Assembly (NCBI RefSeq): GCF_029889845.1
Contig: NZ_JARANV010000006.1
Coordinates: 90,479 to 154,478, forward strand
Length of the DNA stretch: 64,000 bases
Source: Halomonas sp. 25-S5
Lineage (GTDB): Bacteria > Pseudomonadota > Gammaproteobacteria > Pseudomonadales > Halomonadaceae
Reading direction: 5' to 3'
This document shows, in pieces, positions 52,705 to 62,301 of this stretch (the stretch's first letter is position 1; every line of letters starts with the position of its first letter). The notes below the pieces were generated by a model that saw only the letters and a list, made by a program, of their open reading frames with translations, was not told where the DNA came from and made no database searches. A program made the translations under genes and the position numbers.

Positions 52705-54056
52705 TGGGCGGTTTCTCCCTTGGCCAGCTTCCTGGCCTTGCGGACGAGGTCCTTGACCTCGCTCGACCGGGCCACGGTGGCGTTGGCGGTGTAGTTCTCG
52801 TGATTGCGCTCGATGTCGTCGAGCACGTAGAGGTAGTTGACCATCAGGCCGGCGGCCTGCTTGAGGCCCTTGGCCGAGACGTCGCCCAGCCAGTTGATGC
52901 GGTGCAGCTCGGCGCCGTTGCCCAGGTGGAAGCGGGCCACCGGGTTGAGCGGCAGGCCGCGGGCGTTCTTCTCGTCGACCAGGTAGCGGGCGGCCAGCGG
53001 CTTGACCACCGCCTTGAGGCGCTCGGCGCTTTCGGCGTCGCGGTGCCAGTCGGGGTCTTCCAACTCGGCGAGGCTCTTGCGCACTGCCTCAGGCAGGGCC
53101 TCGTCGTCGCGCCGTTCGGCCAGCCACTGGGCGAAGTCGGGCACTGGCGAGAGGGTGACGAAGTGCCTGAGCTGGGGCAGCGCCTGCTTGAGCTCCTGAA
53201 CGACCTGCTTGATCAGGAAGTTACCGAAGGAGATGCCACGCAGGCCGGTCTGGCAGTTGCTGATGCCGAAGAAGGCGGCGGTGTCGGCGAGTTCGGGGTC
53301 TTCGATGCCGGTATCCTCGCCGGCCAGGATCGGCTGGATGCGGGCCGGCAGCCCCTTGTGCAGGGCCACCTCCACGAAGATCAGCGGGTCGTCACCGATC
53401 GCCGGGTGGAAGAAGGCGAAGCAGCGCCGGTCGCGGGCGTCCAGTCGGCGGCGCAGGTCGTCCCAGTCGCGGATCTCGTGCACTGCCTCGTAGCGGATGA
53501 TCTTTTCCAGGATCGAGGCCGGGGTGTCCCAGTCGATGCGTTTGAGCATCAAAAAGCCGCGGTTGAACCAGGAGCCGAACAGGTGGGCGAAGTCGGCGTC
53601 GATGGCCGAGAGCTCGGGGTGCTCGCGTAGCAGGCCGAGCAGGTCCTCGCGCATGCGCACCAGCTCGACGGTGCCGCCGCTGGTCAGGTTGAGGCGGCGG
53701 ATCAGCTCCTGGCGGCGCGGCTCGCAGGCCTCGAACAGCACTTCCAGGCTGGCGTTGTCGCGCTGCTCGGCATAACGCGCGTAGGCTGCGTCGATCTGTG
53801 CCGGCTCGGCGGCGAAGTCGCTGGCCAGCCGTTCGAAGAAGCGCAGTCGCTCGGCCGGCGCGAGGCGCTGGTACATGCCCAGGGCACGGCTGGCCAGGGC
53901 GATGCTCGAGGCCTCGCCGTCACTCTCCAGCAGGCGCTGGCAGGCCTCCACCAGGCGGCGGTGGTCCGGCGGCGTCCCGTCTCCCTGGCGGCGGCGCAGC
54001 AGCGCGTCGCGCTGGGTGATCGACTGAAACATCTCCTGCAGGAAGGTCATGTTCAT
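52701..54056 (-). CDS. matA: Malonyl-CoA decarboxylase
   Basis: A 451-residue MCD-family enzyme that turns malonyl-CoA into acetyl-CoA and CO2. Recognised by the helical N-terminal domain (FFERLASDFAAEPAQIDAAY), the GNAT-like catalytic domain with FFHPAIGDDPLIFVEVALHKG, ISNCQTGLRGISFGNFLIK, the SPVPDFAQWL stretch, and the C-terminal VARFHLGNGAELHRINWLGD. With matB it completes malonate catabolism to acetyl-CoA. ATG at 54056 follows GGAGTCGCCG. Confidence 0.95.
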   Translation of the reverse strand: MNMTFLQEMFQSITQRDALLRRRQGDGTPPDHRRLVEACQRLLESDGEASSIALASRALGMYQRLAPAERLRFFERLASDFAAEPAQIDAAYARYAEQRDNASLEVLFEACEPRRQELIRRLNLTSGGTVELVRMREDLLGLLREHPELSAIDADFAHLFGSWFNRGFLMLKRIDWDTPASILEKIIRYEAVHEIRDWDDLRRRLDARDRRCFAFFHPAIGDDPLIFVEVALHKGLPARIQPILAGEDTGIEDPELADTAAFFGISNCQTGLRGISFGNFLIKQVVQELKQALPQLRHFVTLSPVPDFAQWLAERRDDEALPEAVRKSLAELEDPDWHRDAESAERLKAVVKPLAARYLVDEKNARGLPLNPVARFHLGNGAELHRINWLGDVSAKGLKQAAGLMVNYLYVLDDIERNHENYTANATVARSSEVKDLVRKARKLAKGETAQ

Positions 54057-54069
54057 GGCGGCGACTCCT

Positions 54070-55398
54070 TCAGCCCATGATCAGGTCGGGCAGCCACAAG
54101 GCGATACCCGGGAACAGGCACAGCAGCAGGATGCCCAGCACCATGCACAGCGCATAGGGCAGGCTGCCGAGCAGGATGTCCTTGAGGGCGATATCCGGGG
54201 CGATTCCCTTGATGATGAAAAGGTTGAGTCCTACTGGCGGGGTAATCAGGCCGATCTCCAGGTTGATGGTCAGTATCACGGCGAACCAGTAGGGATCGAA
54301 GTTCGCGGACAGGATGATCGGCATCAGGATCGGGGCGGTCATCACGATCACCGCCACCGGCGGCAGGAAGAAGCCGGCGACCAGCAGGAAGAGGTTGATC
54401 ACCCCCATCAGCACCCAGCGGTTGACCTCCAGGTCGGCGATGGCGCCGGCCACGGTCTGGGTGATGAACAGCGAGGAGAGCGCATAGGCGAAGATCTCCG
54501 CGCAGGCGATGATCAGCATGATCATCACGCTCTCGCGCAGGGCGTCGCGGAAGATTACCTTGAGCGGTTTCACCTGCCACATGCGGTAGACGATGATGGC
54601 CAACGCCAGGCACAGGAAGGCGCCGGCACCCGCTGCCTCGGAGGGCGTGGCGACGCCGCCGTAGAGGGCGAAGAGGATGCCGGTAACCACCACCAGGAAG
54701 GGCAGCACGCGCACCAGGGCCTTCATGTTGCCCTCGACGTTCTCCTTCACCTGATTCGCTGCAGCGGTCAACGCGCTCGGGGTGTCATAGCCGCCGGCCA
54801 GCTTGCAGGCGATCAGCGTCCAGACCATGAACAGCACGGCCAGCATCAGCCCGGGGATGGCGCCGGCGATGAACAGGCGGCCGATGGAGGTCTCGGTGGA
54901 GATGCCATAGACGATCATGGTCACCGAGGGCGGGATCAGGATGCCCAGGGTGCCGCCCGCGGCGATGCAGCCCGCGGCCACGCCGTCGGGATAGCCGCGC
55001 TTGCGCATCTCGGGGATGCCGAGCTTGCCGATCGCCGCGCTGGTGGCCGGCGAGGAGCCCGAGAGGGCGGCGAAGATCGAGCAGGCGCCGATGTTGGAGA
55101 TGGCCAGGCCCCCGGGCACCTTGCCGAGCCACAGGTCCAGCGAGCGGTAGAGGTCGCGGCCGGTGGGCGAGGAGGCAACGGCCGCCCCCATCAGGATGAA
55201 CATGGGGATGGCGACGAAGCCGAAGGAAGCGAGGTTGCCGAAGAAGGTCTCGCCGAAGTAGGTCAGCTCGCTGATGCCCTGGTTGAGCACCAGTGCGGTC
55301 AGCGAGACGCCACCCAGGGCAAAGGCGATCGGGGTCCCGATGGCCATCAGCACGAACAGCGCCACGATGATGAAGATTCCGCTGGTTACCGGGTCCAT
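54070..55398 (-). CDS. matM: TRAP transporter large permease (malonate, DctM-like)
   Basis: A 442-residue DctM-type membrane subunit with about 11-12 helices; typical are AIPMFILMGAAVASS, SNIGACSIFAALSGSSPATSAAIG, GCIAAGGTLGILIPPSVTMIVYG and LITPPVGLNLFIIKGIA. It carries the sodium-coupled transport path. Its ATG directly follows the DctQ stop. Because it lies in an operon with matA and matB, malonate is the likely substrate. Confidence 0.93.
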   Translation of the reverse strand: MDPVTSGIFIIVALFVLMAIGTPIAFALGGVSLTALVLNQGISELTYFGETFFGNLASFGFVAIPMFILMGAAVASSPTGRDLYRSLDLWLGKVPGGLAISNIGACSIFAALSGSSPATSAAIGKLGIPEMRKRGYPDGVAAGCIAAGGTLGILIPPSVTMIVYGISTETSIGRLFIAGAIPGLMLAVLFMVWTLIACKLAGGYDTPSALTAAANQVKENVEGNMKALVRVLPFLVVVTGILFALYGGVATPSEAAGAGAFLCLALAIIVYRMWQVKPLKVIFRDALRESVMIMLIIACAEIFAYALSSLFITQTVAGAIADLEVNRWVLMGVINLFLLVAGFFLPPVAVIVMTAPILMPIILSANFDPYWFAVILTINLEIGLITPPVGLNLFIIKGIAPDIALKDILLGSLPYALCMVLGILLLCLFPGIALWLPDLIMG

Positions 55399-55920
55399 TC
55401 AGGTCTCTCCGCGAAGGATTTCTGCGACATATTGCAGCGACAGCAGGCTGATGCCGACGGCCATGGGCAGCAGGGCGGGCCACAGCGGTGGGTTCCACAC
55501 TGAGCCGGTGGTCCAGCCGCCATGCAGGGCCTCGAAGACATACAGCCAGGCGGAGTAGGCCAGCGCGATGCAGAAGGCCAGGCCGACCAGCGAGGCGACG
55601 AGATTCATCAACTTCCGGGCCAGGCCGCCCAGGGCGTCGGGCAGGACCGTCACTGCCACGTGGCCGCCAGTCAGCAGCACGTAGGGCGCGCCGAGCAACA
55701 TGGCGCCGGTGATAGCGAAGATGGCGAACTCGGTCTGCCAGGTGGTGCTCTCGCCCAGCACGTAGCGCATGAAGATCATGTGGCAGACGACCAGCACGCC
55801 CCCCAGCAGCAGGGCGCCGGCGAGGACGGCGGTGGCGCACGAGATGCCGTCCATCAGGCGTATGTAGAGGCCGATCACGCCACGCCTCGGCGCGATCGTG
55901 CGGCGTTGTGTGTCCATCAT
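55399..55920 (-). CDS. matQ: TRAP transporter small permease (malonate, DctQ-like)
   Basis: A 173-residue DctQ-type protein with four transmembrane helices (ATAVLAGALLLGGVLVVCHMIFM, TEFAIFAITGAMLLGAPYVL, LMNLVASLVGLAFCIALAYSAWL, and a C-terminal one). RYVLGESTTWQTEF is the usual loop. It partners the large permease. A stable hairpin (55947-55968) separates it from the binding-protein gene. Confidence 0.9.
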   Translation of the reverse strand: MMDTQRRTIAPRRGVIGLYIRLMDGISCATAVLAGALLLGGVLVVCHMIFMRYVLGESTTWQTEFAIFAITGAMLLGAPYVLLTGGHVAVTVLPDALGGLARKLMNLVASLVGLAFCIALAYSAWLYVFEALHGGWTTGSVWNPPLWPALLPMAVGISLLSLQYVAEILRGET

Positions 55921-55946
55921 GCGTGTTCCGGTATCGAGGAGAGGAG

Positions 55947-55968
55947 GGCTGCCCCCGTCGGGGCAGCC
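55947..55968 (-). promoter_or_regulatory. Intercistronic hairpin between matP and matQ
   Basis: GGCTGCCCC-CGTC-GGGGCAGCC, 9-bp GC-rich stem with no T tract. Such hairpins after a solute-binding protein gene usually stabilise its mRNA and cause partial termination, so that binding protein exceeds permease. Confidence 0.65.
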
Positions 55969-56011
55969 GTGGAAGGAAGGGCCGGGGGACCTGGCCGGCC
56001 CGTGGTCTCGT

Positions 56012-57007
56012 TCACTCGACGGCCAGGGCCGCGTCGATCAGTGCCTGCCCGTTGGGTACGTTCTCGGCGAAGGTCTTGTAGGAGCTCTGCTTGGCGATAT
56101 CCAGCCAGGCCTGATAGTCCTCCGGCGACATCTGCACCACCTCGACGCCGTTCTCCTTGTAGACATCCACCAGCTTCTGGTCGAGCGCCGCGGCTTCCTG
56201 GGCGAAGAAGGCCTCGGCCTTCTCGCCGGCCGCGGTCAGGGCCTGCTGCTGCTCCTCGGTGAGCTCGTCCCAGCTCTGTTCGGAGATCAGGATCGGCTCG
56301 TACATGAACCACAGCGCGTTCTCGCCGGGGGCAGTCAGACAGCTGACCTGCTCGTAGATGCGGTAGGAGACGAAGGAGCCGGAAGAGGTGTTGGCCCCGT
56401 CGAGCACCCCGGTCTGCATCGCGGTGTAGATCTCCGATGAGGGCATCGACGTGATCGAGGCGCCGGCAGTCGCCAGCATCTCGTCGAAGGCCGGACCGGC
56501 GGCACGCATGGTCTGGCCTTTGACGGTGTCCGGTGAGGTGATGCAGCGCATGTCAGAGGCGAAGCCGCCGGCCAGCCAGGCATCGGCCAGCACGCGGGCA
56601 CCGGCCTCATTGATGACCTTCTTGATCATGCCCATGAACTCGGAGTCGTTGAGGCGCTGCGCGCGCTCGTGGTTGCGCACCAGGCCCGGCATCAGGGTGG
56701 CCGAGAACTCCGGGTGGCGGCCGCTGGCATAGTCGAGCGGCAGGGAGGTCATGTCGAGGCGGCCCCTGACCAGCGCGCCCCACTGCTCCTTGGCCTTGAA
56801 CAGCGACTGGCCGGGATAGACCTGGATCTTCAGGTCGACGTCGGCGGCCTCGACCTCCTTGGCTATCATCTGGACCATCTTGTCACGCACGTCACCCTGG
56901 CCGCCCGGGAACTGGTGGGAGGCGCGCAGCACGGTCTCGGCGCTGGCGGAGGAGGCGAAGGCGAGGGTCAGCGCGGCGGCGGCCACGGGTGTGAACTTGG
57001 CATTCAT
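56012..57007 (-). CDS. matP: TRAP transporter substrate-binding protein (malonate, DctP-like)
   Basis: About 331 residues from the ATG at 57007 (AGGAG nine bases upstream). Residues 1-23 are a signal peptide (FTPVAAAALTLAFASSASA), followed by a DctP fold: TVLRASHQFPGGQGDVRDKMVQMIAKEV, RMRCITSPDT-type DMRCITSPDTVKGQTMRAAGP (with the Arg that binds the substrate carboxylate), MPSSEIYTAMQTGVLDGANT. Periplasmic receptor that hands malonate to MatQM. First gene of the operon and divergent from matR. Confidence 0.92.
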   Translation of the reverse strand: MNAKFTPVAAAALTLAFASSASAETVLRASHQFPGGQGDVRDKMVQMIAKEVEAADVDLKIQVYPGQSLFKAKEQWGALVRGRLDMTSLPLDYASGRHPEFSATLMPGLVRNHERAQRLNDSEFMGMIKKVINEAGARVLADAWLAGGFASDMRCITSPDTVKGQTMRAAGPAFDEMLATAGASITSMPSSEIYTAMQTGVLDGANTSSGSFVSYRIYEQVSCLTAPGENALWFMYEPILISEQSWDELTEEQQQALTAAGEKAEAFFAQEAAALDQKLVDVYKENGVEVVQMSPEDYQAWLDIAKQSSYKTFAENVPNGQALIDAALAVE

Positions 57008-57123
57008 GGTTGGCATCTCCTGGGACTCTTGTTGTTGTGAAATGAGCCTGTGTAGTTGTTGTGAAGCATCCATCAGCTATGCTGATGTATACTTCAATAG
57101 CCCTCAGGGCATACCAGTGTCAA

Positions 57124-57141
57124 TTGTCTGGAGTTAGACAA
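57124..57141. promoter_or_regulatory. Candidate MatR operator
   Basis: TTGTCTGGAGTTAGACAA has perfect 6-bp arms and lies in the divergent gap between matP and matR, where a GntR/FadR-type regulator would control both directions. A second small palindrome, TCAGCTATGCTGA, lies at 57073-57085. Confidence 0.55.
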
Positions 57142-57203
57142 AAGTGGGGTAGGGGCCCGATGTGCCATCGTCGAGGCGCGCCAGACCGGCAGGGGGAGAA
57201 TCC

Positions 57204-57884
57204 GTGAACATCAAGCGATCCAATGCCCAGCGACTCCGGGATGCCCTGGAGGATGACATCATCAACGGCCGCCGGGCGCCTGGCGAACGTCTCGATCCCG
57301 AGGCCCTGTGCCGGGAGTTCGATGTGTCCCGTACGCCGGTGCGGGAGGCCATCCAGCAGCTAGTGGCGAGTGGTCTCGTGACGGTGGTGCCGAAGAAGGG
57401 CACCTTCGTGTCCCGGGTGGGCCTGGATCAGCTGATCGAGATGTTCGAGGTGATGGCGGAGCTCGAGGGCATGTGTGGGCGCCTTGCCGCGCGGCGCATC
57501 TCCGAGCAGGAGCTCACCGCCCTGCGTGCGGCGATGGAGCGCTGCGAGGCGGCGGCCAGGGACGGCGACACCGACGAGTACTACTACGAGAACGAGGGCT
57601 TCCACCACGCCATCTATGTGGCCAGCCACAACGGCTTTCTGGCCGAGGAGGCGCGCCAGCTCAAGCAGCGCCTCAAGCCCTATCGCCGCCTGCAGCTGCA
57701 GGTCCGCCAGCGCATGGGGCGATCCCTGGATGAGCACCGCGAGATCCTCGCGGTCATCGAGGGCGGTGATGCCGCGTCGGCGGAGCGACTGATGCGCGAC
57801 CACGTGCTGATTCAGGGTGAACGCTTCAGCGACTTCGTCGCCAGCGTGCGTCGTTTCGAGGCCTGCCAGGAAGTCACCGCCTGA
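57204..57884 (+). CDS. matR: GntR/FCD family regulator of malonate genes
   Basis: About 226 residues from a GTG at 57204 (AGGGGGAGAA upstream). The GntR winged helix is clear: RLRDALEDDIINGRRAPGERL, LCREFDVSRTPVREAIQQLVASGLV. The C-terminal FCD ligand domain has EMFEVMAELEGMCGRLAARR, FHHAIYVASHNGFL and DEHREILAVIEGGDAASAERLMRDH with metal-binding His/Asp positions. It is divergent from the malonate transport operon and likely controls it in response to malonate or malonyl-CoA. Confidence 0.9.
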   Translation: MNIKRSNAQRLRDALEDDIINGRRAPGERLDPEALCREFDVSRTPVREAIQQLVASGLVTVVPKKGTFVSRVGLDQLIEMFEVMAELEGMCGRLAARRISEQELTALRAAMERCEAAARDGDTDEYYYENEGFHHAIYVASHNGFLAEEARQLKQRLKPYRRLQLQVRQRMGRSLDEHREILAVIEGGDAASAERLMRDHVLIQGERFSDFVASVRRFEACQEVTA

Positions 57885-57885
57885 G

Positions 57886-57901
57886 CCGCCCGGCCGGGCG
57901 G
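57886..57901. terminator. GC-rich palindrome after matR
   Basis: CCGCCCGGCCGGGCGG directly after the matR stop, in the convergent gap with ogt. No T tract follows, so it may be a weak or bidirectional terminator. Confidence 0.4.
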
Positions 57902-57935
57902 ACGTCTTACGGCGTTTCGAGCGGGCCGGTCCCCG

Positions 57936-58442
57936 TCAGGTGAGCTCCAGCGGGACCTCGCCCGCCTCGAAGGCGAGCAGCCACTGCTTGCGGCCGATGC
58001 CGCCGGCATAGCCGGTCAATCCACCGTCGCTGCCGATCACCCGGTGGCAGGGCACCACGATGGCTAGCGGGTTGCGTCCATTGGCGGCGCCCACCGCTCG
58101 CTGGCCGCCCTTGCAGCGCAGCTGCTCGGCGATCTCGGCGTAGTTGCGGGTCTCGCCGAAGGGGATGGTGGCGAGTGCTGCCCAGACCCGCTGCTGGAAG
58201 TCGGTGCCCGTCGGCGAGAGCGGCAGGTCGAAGTCGTGGCGGGCGCCGGCGAAGTAGTCGGCCAGCTGCTCCCGGGCGCGCTCGGTCAGCGCGTTCGGCC
58301 GTGCGGCGGCGTCCGCCTTCTCCACGAACTCGATTCCGGTAATGCCGCGGGCACTGGCGTGGATGCGGATTAGGCCCAGGGCGTCGCGGCCGGGCGGGTG
58401 ATAGTAATCCAGGTAACGGTCGGGAGAGATATCGCGGCTCAT
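57936..58442 (-). CDS. ogt: Methylated-DNA--cysteine methyltransferase
   Basis: A 168-residue suicidal repair protein that removes O6-methylguanine. The active site PCHRVIGSDGG holds the acceptor Cys, preceded by GTDFQQRVWAALATIPFGETRNYAEIA (HTH region) and AVGAANGRNPLAIV (Asn hinge). Both the N-terminal domain and the C-terminal YAGGIGRKQWLLAFE are intact. Transcribed alone. Confidence 0.95.
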   Translation of the reverse strand: MSRDISPDRYLDYYHPPGRDALGLIRIHASARGITGIEFVEKADAAARPNALTERAREQLADYFAGARHDFDLPLSPTGTDFQQRVWAALATIPFGETRNYAEIAEQLRCKGGQRAVGAANGRNPLAIVVPCHRVIGSDGGLTGYAGGIGRKQWLLAFEAGEVPLELT

Positions 58443-58542
58443 CGTCTGGTCTCCAGGGTAGCGGGTGGAAGCCCTGTCACGGGCAGGGCTCCCGGAACGA
58501 CTTTACCCCTGAGTGTATCGCAATGCGCAGCGCTGTCAGCGG

Positions 58543-59427
58543 TCAGCGTGAGGCGGTCATGCTGCCGGCGAACACCAGCACCGCCGCCACCGGCAGCCGC
58601 CAGTCCGGGGCGGTGACCCCGGCCAGCACCAGGAACAGGGTGGCGAGCACCGGCACGGCATGGGCCAGGTTGCCCAGCCGCCCCGCCTGCGGGTCGCCCA
58701 GGGCGTGGTCCCAGGCGAGCATGGCGATGCCGTAGGGGCCCAGGCCCAGGGCCACGGTGGCCAGCAACGCCGGGGGCGAGGGCAGCTCGCTCATTCCCTC
58801 CAGCACCAGGCTGGCGACGCCGGTCATGACGCTGGCAACGAGCAGCAGGTGCGGCATGCGCTCGCCGAGCCGATAGCCCGGGACCTGGCAGGCCAGCGAG
58901 TAGAGCGCCCAGCACAGCGCCGCCGCCAGCGCCAGCAGGTAGCCACCCCAGGCGCCGGAGAACCCGCTCGCCAGGGCCTGGGGCGCGACCAGCAGGGCGG
59001 CCCCCGAGAACGCCAGCAGGGCGCCACTGAGCGTGGCCAGGGGCAAGCGCCCCTGCAAGAGCCAGCGGCTCGCCAGCAGGAAGAGCACCGGCCAGGTGTA
59101 GATGATCAGCGCGGCCTCGGTGGGGGGCGCCAGGGAAAAGCTGGCGGAGCAGGCGCCCACCGCCCCGGCCACCAGCATCGGCACCCCGACATGGACCACC
59201 ACGCCATGGGCCCTGGAGAGCGTCGCGCCGCGGCGCTGGCGGCCGTGCGCCATGGGCAGGGTGCCCAGGGCCCCGGCCAGCAGCGCCAGGGCCGAGAGGC
59301 GCAGCGGCGGCAGCTCTCCCGCCTGGGCGACCAGCAGCGGCACCAGCGCCCAGAGCACCACCGCCAGCCCGGCGGCGCCGGTGCCATGCCAGGAGAAGCG
59401 CGTGAGTCGGGATGTCTGACTGTGCAT
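58543..59427 (-). CDS. EamA-family (DMT) permease
   Basis: A 294-residue drug/metabolite transporter with ten hydrophobic segments in two EamA halves (ALIIYTWPVLFLLASRWLL, TVALGLGPYGIAMLAWDHAL, LATLFLVLAGVT). Start at 59427 has AAGGAGTT upstream. Substrate unknown; such proteins export amino acids or small metabolites. It is divergent from a LysR gene with a 107-bp shared gap, so the LysR protein probably regulates it. Confidence 0.88.
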   Translation of the reverse strand: MHSQTSRLTRFSWHGTGAAGLAVVLWALVPLLVAQAGELPPLRLSALALLAGALGTLPMAHGRQRRGATLSRAHGVVVHVGVPMLVAGAVGACSASFSLAPPTEAALIIYTWPVLFLLASRWLLQGRLPLATLSGALLAFSGAALLVAPQALASGFSGAWGGYLLALAAALCWALYSLACQVPGYRLGERMPHLLLVASVMTGVASLVLEGMSELPSPPALLATVALGLGPYGIAMLAWDHALGDPQAGRLGNLAHAVPVLATLFLVLAGVTAPDWRLPVAAVLVFAGSMTASR

Positions 59428-59534
59428 GGTGATGAACTCCTTGCCCGATGGGTGACGAGGGCATGCTAGGCGGTCCACAATCATCACGATAACGATCATT
59501 GTTGATCTCATTCATCAAGATTGGTGATGTATCG

Positions 59535-60407
59535 ATGCGTGCTCCGACCCTCGATCTTGGCCTGCTGCGTACCCTGGTGGCCGTCGCCGATACCGGCAGC
59601 GTCACCGCTGCCGCGCGGCGCCTGGCCTATACCCAGTCCACTGTCAGCATGCAGCTGCAGCGCCTCGAGAGCGCGCTGGGCGTCGCCCTGCACGAGCGGG
59701 AGGGCCGCCGCCTGCGCTTCACTGCCGAGGGAGATCGCCTGCTGGGCCATGCCCGTCGGCTGCTGGCGCTCAATGACGAGGCGCTGGCCGACATGCGGGC
59801 GCGGCGCGTCACCGGCGAGCTGAACCTGGGGATTCCCGAGGATTACGCCAGCCTGCTCACTTCGGTGTTCTCCTGGTTCCACCAGCTCTACCCCGAGGTG
59901 CGCCTGCAGGTGATCTGCGGCACCAGCGCCCACCTGATGGAGCGGGTGCGCGCGGATGAGCTGGACCTGGCGCTGGTCACCCGCCAGCGAAATTCCCCGG
60001 GCGGCGAGATGATCCGCCGCGAGCCACTGGCCTGGGCGGTGGGGCTGCAGCACCAGCCCCCACTGTCCGACCCGCTGCCTCTGGGGCTCTACTCGCCCGG
60101 TGCCGACCTCTTCCGCGAGGTGGCCGAGCAGGCGCTGGCCGCCGCCGGGCGTGACTGGCGGGTGGCCTACATGAGCCAGTCCATGGTTGGTCTCGGCCCT
60201 GTGGTGCAGGCGGGGCTGGCCATCGTGGTGGTGACCCGCAGCATGCTGACGCCGCAGCTGCGTGCCCTGGACGAGTCGAGCGGCCTGCCGCCACTACCCG
60301 CCGTGGAGCTAGCCCTGCACCGCGCCGCGCGGCGACCCACCGAGCCGGCCCGGCGCCTGGCCGAGCTGATCCGCGAGCAGCTCTCGCCGGCCGACCCCCT
60401 CGCCTGA
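59535..60407 (+). CDS. LysR family transcriptional regulator
   Basis: A 290-residue LysR-type regulator: [42 protein letters not shown] is the HTH, and the C-terminal part ([33 protein letters not shown]) the effector domain. The start ATG at 59535 is chosen over one 36 bp upstream because the HTH then begins near residue 10, as usual. Divergent from the EamA gene; the intergenic region has several ATCA/TGAT half-sites. Confidence 0.92.
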   Translation: MRAPTLDLGLLRTLVAVADTGSVTAAARRLAYTQSTVSMQLQRLESALGVALHEREGRRLRFTAEGDRLLGHARRLLALNDEALADMRARRVTGELNLGIPEDYASLLTSVFSWFHQLYPEVRLQVICGTSAHLMERVRADELDLALVTRQRNSPGGEMIRREPLAWAVGLQHQPPLSDPLPLGLYSPGADLFREVAEQALAAAGRDWRVAYMSQSMVGLGPVVQAGLAIVVVTRSMLTPQLRALDESSGLPPLPAVELALHRAARRPTEPARRLAELIREQLSPADPLA

Positions 60408-60504
60408 GGCCGAGAAGAGGGTGACAGGTCGAAAGCCGCAATCCCGAGCGTTATACTCGGGTATTCATCCCCAGGCCGGGCCTCGGCCGTCGATCGGAGT
60501 CGCC

Positions 60505-62001
60505 ATGTTTCCCGAGTTCACCCTGCGCTACGCCCGCCTGCCCGAGCACTTCTTCCTGCGCTTCGACCCCCTCCCGGTGAAGGCCCCGCGGCTGGTGGCC
60601 TTCAACCGGCCGCTGGCCGAGCAGCTGGGCTTCGACCTGGATGCCTTCGACGAGGCCCTTGATCAAGGGCAGGCCGCCGAGTGGTTCTCCGGCAACGCCG
60701 TACCGCAAGGCGCCGATCCGCTGGCCCAGGCCTATGCCGGCCACCAGTTCGGCCACTTCAACCCGCGCCTCGGCGACGGCCGCGCGGTGCTGCTTGGCGA
60801 GGTGGTCGACCGCGAGGGGCGGCTGCGCGATATCCAGCTCAAGGGCGCCGGGATGACCCCCTTCTCGCGCGGTGCCGACGGTCGTGCACCCCTGGGCCCG
60901 GTGCTGCGCGAGTACCTGGTCAGCGAGGCGATGCATGTGCTGGGGGTGCCCACCACCCGCGCCCTGGCCGCGGTAACCACCGGCGAGCGCGTGTTCCGGC
61001 GCGTGCCGGAGCCCGGTGCCGTGCTGACCCGCATCGCCTCCAGCCACCTGCGGGTGGGCACCTTCCAGTACTTCGCCGCCCGCGATGACCTGGAGGCCGT
61101 GCGCACCCTGGCCGACATGGCCATCGAGCGTCACTTTCCACAACTGCTGGGCCCTGAGCTCGCCGAGGGGGACGAGGCCGAGCGCTACCTGGGGTTGCTG
61201 GAGGCGGTGCAGGCGCGCCAGGCGGCGCTGGTGGCGAAGTGGATGGGGCTGGGCTTCATTCACGGGGTGATGAACACCGACAACTGCAGCATCGCCGGCG
61301 AGACCATCGACTACGGCCCCTGCGCCTTCATGGAGGCCTATGACCCGGCCACGGTGTTCAGCTCCATTGACGAGGGCGGCCGCTACGCCTATCGCAACCA
61401 GCCGTGGATCGCCCAGTGGAACCTGGCGCGCCTGGCCGAGACGCTGGTTCCGCTGATCGATGCCGACCAGCAGCAGGCCATCGACAAGGCCACCGCGGTG
61501 ATCAAGGCCTTCGAGGGGCAGTATGAAACCGAGTGGCTGGCGGTAATGCGCGAGAAGCTGGGGCTGGAGAAGGCAGAGGAGGGCGACCGCGCCCTGGTTG
61601 ATGCCTTCCTCGAGGCCCTGCAGGCCGGTCGCGCGGACTTCACCCTGGCCTTCCGCGGCCTGAGCGAGGCGGTCGAGGCAGACGCCCCCGTGCTGCTCGA
61701 GCGGTTCGAGAACGACGAGGGCCTGCGCGCCTGGCTACCCCGCTGGCGCGAGCGGCTGGCCCGTGAGGACGTCGGCAAGGAGGCGATCGCCACGCGGCTG
61801 CGCTCGGTCAACCCGTTCTATATCCCGCGCAATCACAAGGTGGAGGAGGCCCTGGCCGCCGCCGCCGAGGGCGACTTCGCGCCCTTCGAGACCCTGCGCG
61901 AGGTGCTGGCCGATCCCTTCACCGAGCAGCCCGGTCGCGAAGCGTTCGCTTGGCCGGCGCCGTCCAGCGCGGCCGTGTTCCGCACCTTCTGCGGGACCTG
62001 A
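60505..62001 (+). CDS. selO: Protein adenylyltransferase SelO (YdiU)
   Basis: A 498-residue pseudokinase that transfers AMP to Ser, Thr or Tyr of redox proteins. Family marks: [90 protein letters not shown], and [31 protein letters not shown]. The C-terminus ends in FCGT, with one Cys where selenocysteine sits in some eukaryotic forms. ATG at 60505 fits the family N-terminus. Confidence 0.95.
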   Translation: MFPEFTLRYARLPEHFFLRFDPLPVKAPRLVAFNRPLAEQLGFDLDAFDEALDQGQAAEWFSGNAVPQGADPLAQAYAGHQFGHFNPRLGDGRAVLLGEVVDREGRLRDIQLKGAGMTPFSRGADGRAPLGPVLREYLVSEAMHVLGVPTTRALAAVTTGERVFRRVPEPGAVLTRIASSHLRVGTFQYFAARDDLEAVRTLADMAIERHFPQLLGPELAEGDEAERYLGLLEAVQARQAALVAKWMGLGFIHGVMNTDNCSIAGETIDYGPCAFMEAYDPATVFSSIDEGGRYAYRNQPWIAQWNLARLAETLVPLIDADQQQAIDKATAVIKAFEGQYETEWLAVMREKLGLEKAEEGDRALVDAFLEALQAGRADFTLAFRGLSEAVEADAPVLLERFENDEGLRAWLPRWRERLAREDVGKEAIATRLRSVNPFYIPRNHKVEEALAAAAEGDFAPFETLREVLADPFTEQPGREAFAWPAPSSAAVFRTFCGT

Positions 62002-62301
62002 GTCGGCATCCGTACATAAGCGGCACGTCTACCAGTCGGATCCGTTCATGAAGCCCAGATACATTTCAGTTTCCTGCATGCTGCAGTTCTATCCGGGGCT
62101 GGTATTCGATGAGCGGGTACTGAAAGGATCCATGCTGCATGCCGGCGGCCCGCGTCGGCGATCACTCCGTGGACGTGGCTCGAGCAGACTTCATGCAGTA
62201 GTTTCGTGGAGATGAGGACCTTTGGTGATTTGACAGTCTTGAAACGACGCACTCATATTGACATGGCGGAATAACAAAACTCACCAACACGCGAGAATAT
62301 C
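62002..62301. other. Intergenic region with promoter for ABC genes
   Basis: 300 bp without a gene. TTGACA (62230-62235), 18-bp spacer and CATATT (62254-62259) form a good sigma-70 promoter 40 bp before the binding-protein ATG. Upstream, repeated CTGCATG/GCATGC motifs (62078-62160) form several small inverted repeats of unknown purpose. Confidence 0.55.
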
